Below are positions 9,115-17,200 of a stretch of DNA of 64,000 bases, one piece after another. Both the position numbers and the translations under genes were made by a program. Each line of letters opens with the position of its first letter. Position 1 is the first letter of the stretch. A model generated the notes under the pieces. It was not told where the DNA came from. It did no database searches and worked only from the letters and a program-made list of their open reading frames with translations. Source of the DNA: Hymenobacter sediminicola (GTDB taxonomy: Bacteria > Bacteroidota > Bacteroidia > Cytophagales > Hymenobacteraceae); the NCBI RefSeq assembly GCF_014250515.1, contig NZ_CP060202.1:4103501-4167500 (forward strand), read 5' to 3'.

Positions 9115-9729
9115 TTATTCTTCCTCCGTCACATGACGGAATTTATTGATGAGTCGGTGCCCTTTGAGGGTGGCCACTCCCAGCATGAAGTGTTCCTGCG
9201 TGGTCAGAATCACACGCTTGGGGTCAAATTCGCTGGGGGGGAATACTTGGGCGTTGAACGCCAGCTCCACCTGCGAGAGGCGCAGCCGGGCTAGCACTTC
9301 CACGTCGAGGTCGGCGCGGTAGAGGCCCTCAGACATGCCCCGCCGCAGGTTGGCTATTATTTGAGCCAGGATGTATTTGTTTTTGTGTTCCAGCCACAGC
9401 TGCCACGAAACCGGGTAGTATTTCTGCATATCGTGGAAGATGCTGGGATGGATATCGGCGAACTGGCTTTTCATCCAGTCCAGCATCCCAAACAGCTCCC
9501 CAATAGCCGACGAGGCCTTGCCAATCAGCGCTTCGCATTCGCCCTGGGTTTGGCCCAGGTGCTGCCGTATCACGCCCTCTACTATCTGGTCCTTGTTTTC
9601 GAACCATTTGTAGAGCGTTTTTTTCGACATGCTCAGGTGCGTGGCAATATCATCCATCGAGACGCTCCGGATGCCATTGCGCGTAAACAGCTCCCGCGCT
9701 GCCAGTAAAATTCGGTCTTTGATTTCCAT
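9115..9729 (-). CDS. TetR/AcrR family transcriptional repressor of the efflux operon
   Basis: A 204-residue regulator. The N-terminal helix-turn-helix is typical: AARELFTRNGIRSVSMDDIA followed by MSKKTLYKWFENKDQIV (about residues 10-52). The C-terminal 150 residues form the variable ligand-binding and dimer domain. As the first gene of the operon it most likely represses its own promoter and thereby tolC, the adaptor and the pump, with release by a pump substrate. A palindrome suited to a TetR dimer overlaps the promoter at 9746-9785. The ligand is unknown. Confidence 0.92.
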   Translation of the reverse strand: MEIKDRILLAARELFTRNGIRSVSMDDIATHLSMSKKTLYKWFENKDQIVEGVIRQHLGQTQGECEALIGKASSAIGELFGMLDWMKSQFADIHPSIFHDMQKYYPVSWQLWLEHKNKYILAQIIANLRRGMSEGLYRADLDVEVLARLRLSQVELAFNAQVFPPSEFDPKRVILTTQEHFMLGVATLKGHRLINKFRHVTEEE

Positions 9730-9745
9730 GAGTTACTTCCGGGCC

Positions 9746-9785
9746 CAAAGGTACAACGGAAACTTTTATTGTTTCCAAAGTTTCC
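9746..9785 (-). promoter_or_regulatory. Efflux operon promoter with overlapping TetR operator
   Basis: On the minus strand a TACCTTTG box (9746-9753) lies 17 bases before the tetR start codon, with a TTTG (9776-9779) 22 bases further upstream, matching the Bacteroidota housekeeping promoter pattern. Between and over them is GGAAAC-N7-GTTTCC (9758-9776) plus a further GTTTCC copy (9780-9785). A repressor bound here would block both elements. Confidence 0.7.
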
Positions 9786-9976
9786 ATATCTTTTTTCTTA
9801 GTGCTTTTGGGCCCCGGAAAGTTCCATCTTCCTCATGGACGATACAGGCGGGATTTTACTTTAAAACCGACTGATTTTTTCTGTCTTTCTGGGTCACTCA
9901 GCCTTTCCGCCGTCCCTACAATTGCCGCTACAGGCACGCTGCGTTCCTGATTTAGAGGCTACGTGCCGTCGGCGCT

Positions 9977-9984
9977 TACCTTTG
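9977..9984 (+). promoter_or_regulatory. Candidate ispF promoter (-7 box)
   Basis: The sequence TACCTTTG fits the TAnnTTTG box and lies 56 bases before the ispF start. A TTTA at 9951-9954, 22 bases upstream, could be a weak -33 element. Together with the leftward promoter at 9746 it fills the divergent 310-base spacer. Confidence 0.5.
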
Positions 9985-10040
9985 CGCGGTAGCCAGCCAG
10001 CGCCGGTTGGCTTTCTGTAGATTCATCTTTTCTTTTCCGC

Positions 10041-10523
10041 ATGAAAATCCGGACCGGCTTCGGCTACGACGTTCACCAGCTTCAGGAAGGCCTGCCGTTC
10101 TGGCTCGGCGGCATTCAGGTACCTCATACCCACGGTGCCCTTGGCCACTCCGATGCCGATGTGCTCATCCACGTTATCTGCGACGCGCTACTGGGCGCGG
10201 CCAACCTGCGCGACATTGGGTTTCACTTCCCCGACACCGACCCCCAGTACAAAGGAATCGACTCGAAGCGGCTGCTGGCCGAGGTAGTGCGGCTGCTACG
10301 TGAGCGGAGCTACAGCATCTCTAATATCGACTCTACGGTTTGCCTCGAAGCACCCAAAGTGAATCCGCACATTCCGGAAATGCAGCGGGTACTGGCCGAA
10401 GTAATGGGCATCGAAGCCAACGACATCAGCATCAAGGCGACTACTACCGAAAAGCTGGGCTTTGTGGGCCGCCGCGAAGGAGTAGCTGCCTATGCTTCGG
10501 TACTCATTGTGCAACCCTCCTGA
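10041..10523 (+). CDS. ispF: 2-C-methyl-D-erythritol 2,4-cyclodiphosphate synthase
   Basis: A 160-residue cytoplasmic enzyme of the MEP isoprenoid pathway that cyclises CDP-methylerythritol phosphate, releasing CMP. The metal ligands are in place: Asp10 and His12 in GYDVH and His44 after HSDADV. The C-terminal ATTTEKLGFVGRREG motif is the usual nucleotide/substrate region. The length matches the family (about 157-160). It stands alone here without ispD. It is followed after 60 bases by the M28 peptidase gene on the same strand. Confidence 0.96.
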   Translation: MKIRTGFGYDVHQLQEGLPFWLGGIQVPHTHGALGHSDADVLIHVICDALLGAANLRDIGFHFPDTDPQYKGIDSKRLLAEVVRLLRERSYSISNIDSTVCLEAPKVNPHIPEMQRVLAEVMGIEANDISIKATTTEKLGFVGRREGVAAYASVLIVQPS

Positions 10524-10583
10524 TGACTTCGTGACTTAGTGAGATACTACGTCACGCATCCGCAACTTTCTCTTCTTCCTTCT

Positions 10584-12284
10584 ATGAACAGACATTCCTT
10601 CTTGGCGCTGTTGCTGGCGGCCGGCCTGGCTTCATCGGCCGTGGCCCAGCAGGCACCCGAAAAAGTAAAGGTCAAGAATAAGCGCAAGGCCAAAACGGAA
10701 GCCACCGTGCAGCCGGTGCCGGCCACTCCGGCGCTAGCCGGCCAAATCGACCAGTCGGCCCAAACCGACTGGGCCAATGCCTACGCCGAAACCATTACAC
10801 AGAACGACCTGCGCGAGCACCTGACCGTGCTGGCCTCCGACGCCTATGAGGGCCGCGAAACCGGTGAGAAAGGCCAGAAAATGGCGGCAGACTATCTCAG
10901 CACGGAGTTTAAGAAGCTAGGCTTGGTAGGCCCGGTGAAGGACTCTGACAACCCGTATCTGCAGCACTTCACGATGGTGCGCAGCACCTGGAACGAGGAC
11001 GCCACCCTCAAGCTGGGCGGCCAGACCTACAAGTGGCTGGTGGATTTCTATGCCATGGGCAACTCGCCTTTTCAGCAGGAAACCACGGTGCAGCCCGTAT
11101 TTGTGGGCTACGGAATCGAGCAGGAAGGCTATTCTGACTACGCTGGCAAAGATGTGAAGGGTAAGGACCTAATCATCCTACTGGGTGAGCCCACCTCTCC
11201 CGACGGCAAGCCCGTGCTCAGCAAAGACCGGAGCACTACCAAATGGGGCAACGGCTACCGGGCCAAGGCGGCTATGGCCGCTGAAAAAGGCGCCCGCAGT
11301 GTATTTTTTATTGACTTTGACCCCAACAGCAACTTCGATAAGCTGGTGCCGCGCATGATGCCCTTCATCCGTCGGCCCGGTATTTCGTTCAAGGATGCCA
11401 AATCTGAAGCCCGTCCGACAGCCTTTTTTGTGTCGCCGAAGGTAGGCTACAAGCTGCTGGGTACCACGGCTCCGGCGGTTACAAAGTATATGGCGGCGGC
11501 AGGCAAGGCCAGCAAGCCAGTGGTCAGCACCTTCAAGCCGACGAAATTTGCCATCAAGGCAGCTAAAAAGCAGGAGGATTTCACCACCGAAAACGTGCTG
11601 GGCTTCTTGGAAGGCTCCGATAAGAAAGACGATGTGCTGGTGCTGTCGGCCCACTACGACCACATCGGCATCATTGATGGGGAAGTGCACAACGGCGCCG
11701 ATGATGATGGCTCGGGTACTGTAACGGTGCTGGAAATGGCGCAGGCGTTTGCCAAGGCCAAGGCCGAAGGCCATGGGCCACGCCGCAGTATCTTGTTTCT
11801 GTGCGTAACGGGCGAGGAAAAGGGCCTGCTTGGCTCTGAGTACTACACCGACCATCCGGTTTTCTCGCTCAGCCAGACGGTAGCGGACCTGAACACCGAC
11901 ATGATTGGCCGCACCGACAAAGACCATGAAGGGAAAGGCGACTACGTGTACGTTATCGGCTCGGATAAGCTTTCGTCGGAGCTGCACGAAATTGTGCTCA
12001 ACTCCAATGAAAAGTACACCAAAATGGAGCTTGACTTCCGCTTCAACGACCCTGAAGACCCAAACCGCTTCTACTACCGTTCCGACCACTACAACTTTGC
12101 CAAGCACAAAATACCGGTGGCCTTCTTCTTTAATGGCGTGCACGATGACTACCACGGTGCGGGCGACGAAGTAGAGAAAATCGAGTTTCCGAAAATGGAA
12201 AAGCGGGCCCGTCTCGTATTTCACTCGGCCTGGGAGCTGGCCAACCGCGACACGCGCGTGGTGGTGGACTCGAACAAGCCATAA
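10584..12284 (+). CDS. Secreted M28 family zinc aminopeptidase
   Basis: A 566-residue exported protein with an N-terminal signal peptide ending near SAVAQQ, then a Lys-rich linker. A first domain (about 90-330) carries a protease-associated-type insert (VQPVFVGYGIEQEGY, GKDLIILLGEP). The M28 catalytic domain follows, with the metal ligands seen as HYDHIG, NGADDDGSG, GEEKGLLGS, NTDMIGR and the last His in DDYHGAGDE, consistent with a two-zinc aminopeptidase. Family members trim peptides in the periplasm or outside the cell. I chose ATG 10584, which begins the signal peptide, rather than the in-frame codon 45 bases upstream. It ends at a terminator (12315). Confidence 0.92.
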   Translation: MNRHSFLALLLAAGLASSAVAQQAPEKVKVKNKRKAKTEATVQPVPATPALAGQIDQSAQTDWANAYAETITQNDLREHLTVLASDAYEGRETGEKGQKMAADYLSTEFKKLGLVGPVKDSDNPYLQHFTMVRSTWNEDATLKLGGQTYKWLVDFYAMGNSPFQQETTVQPVFVGYGIEQEGYSDYAGKDVKGKDLIILLGEPTSPDGKPVLSKDRSTTKWGNGYRAKAAMAAEKGARSVFFIDFDPNSNFDKLVPRMMPFIRRPGISFKDAKSEARPTAFFVSPKVGYKLLGTTAPAVTKYMAAAGKASKPVVSTFKPTKFAIKAAKKQEDFTTENVLGFLEGSDKKDDVLVLSAHYDHIGIIDGEVHNGADDDGSGTVTVLEMAQAFAKAKAEGHGPRRSILFLCVTGEEKGLLGSEYYTDHPVFSLSQTVADLNTDMIGRTDKDHEGKGDYVYVIGSDKLSSELHEIVLNSNEKYTKMELDFRFNDPEDPNRFYYRSDHYNFAKHKIPVAFFFNGVHDDYHGAGDEVEKIEFPKMEKRARLVFHSAWELANRDTRVVVDSNKP

Positions 12285-12314
12285 GCACTCCGAAACGAGC
12301 CGCCGGCCGTAAAT

Positions 12315-12350
12315 AAAACCCGCCGCGCCCTTCCAGGGCCGGCGGGTTTT
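12315..12350 (+). terminator. Terminator after M28 peptidase gene
   Basis: An 11-bp stem (AAAACCCGCCG with CGGCGGGTTTT) encloses a second small GCCC/GGGC stem and is followed by a T-rich tract, 30 bases after the stop codon. Confidence 0.85.
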
Positions 12351-12358
12351 TATATTTG
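12351..12358 (+). promoter_or_regulatory. Candidate lutB promoter (-7 box)
   Basis: TATATTTG fits the TAnnTTTG box, 31 bases before the lutB start, directly after the upstream terminator. No clear -33 element is visible because that position is occupied by the terminator stem. Confidence 0.45.
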
Positions 12359-12389
12359 TTGGTATCTGCTGGTCTAACTGCTGCACGCC

Positions 12390-13790
12390 ATGAACCCGAC
12401 GACGACCACCTCAGCCAATAAAGCCGCCCAATTCCTGGCCGATTCCGATGCCAAGGCCTTCGACCTGGAGCACCGACGCAAAATTCGCTTCAACATTGGC
12501 AAGTACAATGCGGCCGTCAGCACCGGCCTGGGCTTCTACCAAGACCACGAGTTGGCGCGGGAGCGGGCTTCTTACCTGAAATCCAAGGTAATTAACCACC
12601 TAGATGAGTACCTGCTGGAGTTTGAGCGCAACTTCACGGCGCGGGGCGGCAAAGTAATCTGGGCACAGAACGCTGACGAGGCCCTGCGCGAAATCGGAAA
12701 GATTATGGCGCGCCGCCACGCCCGCACCGTGGTGAAGGCCAAGAGCATGACCACCGAGGAAATTCATTTGAACCACTTTCTGGAACAGAATGGCATTGAG
12801 TCGGTGGAGACAGATTTGGGCGAGTTTATCGTGCAGCTAAACGGCGAGCGGCCTTACCATATCGTGACGCCGGCCATGCACCTGAGCAAGCTTGATATTG
12901 CCGATATCTTCGTCAAGCACCTCGGCACCGAGTATACTGATGATGCCCAGAAGCTGGTGCTCACGGCCCGCCACCTGCTGCGCAACAAGTACACCACGGC
13001 CGAAGTAGGTATTACGGGCGGCAACTTCCTGATTGCGGATACCGGCGCCGTGTGCGTCACCGAAAACGAAGGCAACGCCCGGCTGTCGGCCACCTTTCCG
13101 CGCACGCACATTGCCATTGTGGGCATCGAGAAGGTGATACCGAAGCTGGAAGACCTGGATTTGTTCTGGCCGCTGCTGAGCACGAGTGGCACCGGCCAGC
13201 AAGTGACGGTGTACAACACCATCTATACCGGCCCGCGCCAGCCGCTGGAAAAAGATGGCCCCGACGAAATGATTGTGGTGCTGCTCGACAACGGGCGCAC
13301 CAACCTGCTGGCTCAGCCGGCCCAGCGCGAGGCCCTAAACTGCATCCGGTGCGGCGCCTGCCTCAACATCTGCCCGGTCTACAAGAATATTGGCGGCCAC
13401 ACCTACGAAACCACGTACTCCGGCCCCATTGGCTCGGTAATCAGCCCGCACTTGAGCGGCATGGCTGAGAATAAACACCTGAGCTACGCCAGCAGCCTGT
13501 GCGGCGCCTGCACCTCGGTGTGCCCGGTCAAGATTCCGATACATAATCTGCTGCTGCAAAACCGTCAGCAAGCCGTGCGCGAGCAGCTCACGGAGAAGGA
13601 CGAGCGGACGGCTATCCGGCTGTGGCTGATGGCCATGAAAAACCGCCGCCTGCTGGACCTGTTACCGGCTCGTGCCAAGAACTGGGTGTTGCTCCGCCTG
13701 CTCAGCCAAGTAGGCTGGAACAAGCGCCGCGACGCGCTGGAAGTAGCTCCACAATCTTTCCGGAAGCTATGGAAAGCGCGGAACCGCTGA
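12390..13790 (+). CDS. lutB: LutB/LldF-type iron-sulfur protein (lactate utilization)
   Basis: A 466-residue protein. The N-terminal two thirds form the LUD domain (about 60-300), including KSMTTEEIHLN and the GGNFLIADTGAVCVTENEGN block. The C-terminal part has two ferredoxin-type cysteine clusters, CIRCGACLNIC plus a distal CP (about residue 318) and CGACTSVCP (about residue 370), which would bind two [4Fe-4S] clusters. In LutABC complexes this subunit passes electrons from L-lactate oxidation. Neither lutA nor lutC is adjacent: the neighbours are an M28 peptidase and a surface protein. The partners are therefore elsewhere or the protein has another role. Confidence 0.88.
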   Translation: MNPTTTTSANKAAQFLADSDAKAFDLEHRRKIRFNIGKYNAAVSTGLGFYQDHELARERASYLKSKVINHLDEYLLEFERNFTARGGKVIWAQNADEALREIGKIMARRHARTVVKAKSMTTEEIHLNHFLEQNGIESVETDLGEFIVQLNGERPYHIVTPAMHLSKLDIADIFVKHLGTEYTDDAQKLVLTARHLLRNKYTTAEVGITGGNFLIADTGAVCVTENEGNARLSATFPRTHIAIVGIEKVIPKLEDLDLFWPLLSTSGTGQQVTVYNTIYTGPRQPLEKDGPDEMIVVLLDNGRTNLLAQPAQREALNCIRCGACLNICPVYKNIGGHTYETTYSGPIGSVISPHLSGMAENKHLSYASSLCGACTSVCPVKIPIHNLLLQNRQQAVREQLTEKDERTAIRLWLMAMKNRRLLDLLPARAKNWVLLRLLSQVGWNKRRDALEVAPQSFRKLWKARNR

Positions 13791-13856
13791 AAACAGGCTG
13801 GACCGGTAACTAGTAAGACCGATACCAGAATAAGCTAAATACGTCTCAGATTCCTT

Positions 13857-13889
13857 AAAAAGCCAGCCCATAGGAAGGGTTGGCTTTTT
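13857..13889 (+). terminator. Terminator after lutB
   Basis: A 13-bp stem (AAAAAGCCAGCCC with GGGTTGGCTTTTT, one G-T pair) with a 7-base loop ends in five T residues. Confidence 0.85.
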
Positions 13890-14261
13890 AATTGGATGTA
13901 AGATGGATAGCACTGCTTGAATAATGCGCTAGAACCTGTATTTTTCAGGCCCTTAAGTTTTCGTTCTTTTCTTGGGCGGCATATGTCCTGCTTCCAAGGT
14001 TATCTGTCTTTCTCGTTTTGCTTTCATGCGCTTTTCTATCCCCAGTATCTATCTGCCGCAGATATTCGAAGCGCTGATTCTTTAGCCGCTCTATCTTATA
14101 GAAGTCGGGCACTTTTAGCCCAGCCGGTATGCTCACGGCCATTTTGCCTTCGTTGCTCCCGCTTGCCAACACGCCTTACACGGCTGCATAGCCCTTGTAA
14201 GAACTACTGATTTCCCTTACCCTGTTTTCACCCATTTTTTCACCAACCCTTTTTCCCTTTT
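13890..14261. other. Intergenic leader of the giant surface protein
   Basis: About 370 bases with lower GC than the flanks and several T-rich runs. No convincing protein gene is present: the one longer open frame (13917-14210) lacks a signal, codon bias or known motif. It presumably holds the promoter and untranslated leader of the following gene, but I could not find a clear TAnnTTTG element. Confidence 0.4.
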
Positions 14262-17200
14262 ATGCACACACCTTTACGCACGTCTGCTCTGGCTGGTCCG
14301 CCCCCGGCTACAGAGCGGCGAACCGGCCGCTGGTTGCGGCGCCTGCCAGCCCTGGCGCTTTTGGGGCTATTGGGCGCTTCTGCCGCGCAGGCGCAGGTAG
14401 TTCGCACACTACCCGGTACTTACGCTAGCCTCTCGGCCGCCATCACCGACCTGAACACTAATGGTGTTCCAGCTGGTGGGGTTACCATCAACGTAGCGGC
14501 AGGCTACACCGAAACGGCTATCAACCTGACCCTGACGGCCACCGGCACCAGTGCCAACCCAATTGTGTTTCAGAAAGCCGGAACCGGCACCAACCCGTTG
14601 GTAACGGCCGCTACTGGCAGCACCAGCACGACGCTGGATGCCATCATCAAGCTGGTAGGCTCCGACTACGTTACGTTCGACGGTATTGACCTAGCTGAAA
14701 GTGCGGCCAACACGACGGCCGCCACGCAGGCCGAGTTTGGTTACGCGCTGTTCCGTGCTTCTGCCACGGATGGCAGCCAGTACAACGTCATCAAGAACTG
14801 CGTGGTGACGCTGAACAAGACCAACGCCAACACCATCGGTATCTATAGTGCCAACTCGCTGTCTACCGCCACAACGGCCCTGGCCGTGACCAGCGCGGAC
14901 GGTAGCAACTCCAACAACAAGGTGTTCGGCAACGTGGTGAGCAATGCAGCCACGGGTGTTCAGTTTTCGGGTAGCTCGGCCGCGGGCTTCCTGGATGCCA
15001 ACAACGAAGTCGGGGGTACCGTCGGCAACACGATTGGCAACTTCGGCAGCACGACTACCAACTGGGGCATCGGGGGCTCCAACCAGCTTGGCTTCAAAGT
15101 GGTGGGCAACACCATCAACAGCACGCTGAACTATACGTCGGCCACGGCTTCCACGCCGGTAGCTGCCTCCACCGTGACCAGCACCCTGCGCGGCGTATAT
15201 ACGCCCTCGGGCACATCGGCCAACATCGACATCACCAGCAACATCATTACACTGGCTAGCGGTGGTACCACGGCGCAGATGTCGGGGGTTGAAAACGGAG
15301 CCGGGAATACGGCGGCCAACAACACCGTCAACATCAGCAACAACACCGTTTCCCTGACCTACACCACCGCTACTTCGGCTACGGTACATGGCATTTATAA
15401 CTCTGCGTCGCCGGCTACGGTGATAATGAGCGGCAACACGCTGAGCGCTACGCTCTCGAACACCGGCACCACATTTATGCTGGATAACAACTCGAGTGCG
15501 GCCACCATCACGGCACTGAACAACCAGGTAACGAGCCTGAGCCGCACGGGTGCATCCGGCGCGGTGTATGGCTACTACAACAATGCCTCGGGCACCGGCA
15601 CCCAAACGGTTAGCAACAACACGTTCAACAACGTGACGGTGGCGGGTACCAGCACGTTTTACGGCGTGTACTCCAACACGGCCGCTACCGAAACGCAGAT
15701 CCGCACGGGCAACACTGTCAGCAACGTTACGGGTGGCACAGGCGCGATATACGGCATGTTCACGGCGTATGGCACTGCGACTTCGCAGTTCAGCAACAAC
15801 ATCGTAACCGGTATCAGCACTGGCGGCACCATTTACGGACTGTATTTCGGCAACACCGCTTTTGCTGGCTATGAGGCTTTCGGTAACACTGTAAGCGCGC
15901 TAAGCTCTACTGGTACCTCCAGCATTATCTACGGTATCTACACCTCGTCCACCACGTCCAATGTCTTCCGCAACAAGGTATATAACCTGTCGGGTACGGG
16001 CACGGGCCTCACGGTTTATGGCATCGGGGTGCTGGGCGGTACTACGGTAACAATTCACAACAACCTCGTTGGCGACCTGCGGGCCCCAGCAGCTACGGGC
16101 ACGGCGGCCATCAGCGGCCTGTACGTGAATGCCGGCACCAACGTGAACCTGTACTACAACACCGTATACCTGAATGCCACGAGTTCCGGTGCCATATTCG
16201 GCACGTCGGGCTTCTATTTCGCTACCGCGCCTACTTCACTGGACCTACGCAACAACGTAGTAGTGAACAAAAGCACCGCGGCGGGTACGGGTGGCTACAC
16301 GGCGGCCCTGCGCCGCGCTTCCGGCACAGCCGGCACGGTACCGGCCAACCTGGCTACTACCACCAACAATAACCTCTATTACGCCGGTACGCCTTCGGCC
16401 ACGAACCTGATTTATGTGGAAGGCACTACTACCGCTACCAACGCCAGCCAGACACTGGCAGACTACAAATCATTTGTAGCACCACGCGAATTGGCTTCCC
16501 AGACGGAGGACGTGCCGTTCCTGAGCACCACCGGTACCGACGCCACTTTTCTGCACATCAACCCAGCCGTTCCAACGCTGGTAGAAGGCAAAGGCCAGCC
16601 CATCAGCAGCATCACCACCGACTTTGACGGTGACACGCGCAACACAACTACTCCCGACCTGGGCGCCGATGAAGGCACCTTTATACCGGGTGGAGCTTCA
16701 GTAGATGTGGCCGCCAGCGGCCTTGTTTCGCCAGCAGCCACGGGCTGCTACGGTCCGGCAGAGAGCGTGACGGTAGCCATCCAGAACAACGGTACGGCAG
16801 CGCTTGATTTCGCCGCGAATCCAGCTACGGTGACGGTAAACGTCACGGGTCCTGTGACCCAGACGCTGACGGCGACCGTGAATACCGGCACCCTCGCACC
16901 AGGCGCTACGCAAAGCGTCTCGGTTGGCACACTCAACATGAGCGCCGCCGGCACGTATTCCTTCGCCATTTCCGCCACCGCCACCGGCGACGGAAATACG
17001 GCTAATGACAACATTGTCGTAACGCGCAGTAAAACTGCCGTAGCTGCTCAACCACAGCAGCTCAATTTCACCGGTCTTACGGCCACGAACTTGTCAACGC
17101 TCTACCCAGGCTGGTATGAGGCTACGGGCGCTACGCTGCCCACCGGCACTACTTCGGCCTGGACCGCCGACGACTTTGGCAACGTGGTAAGCGGACCGAA

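Noticed and set aside
10521..10556. Short imperfect period-8 repeat and CGTGAC/GTCACG hairpin between ispF and the M28 gene
   Set aside because: It recalls the heptamer hairpins but has an 8-base step, only two units and a short stem, so it was not counted with them.
13917..14210. Possible 97-residue protein before the giant surface protein
   Set aside because: No recognised motif, codon use unlike neighbours, many Phe/Ser/Cys from T-rich DNA; more likely an untranslated leader.
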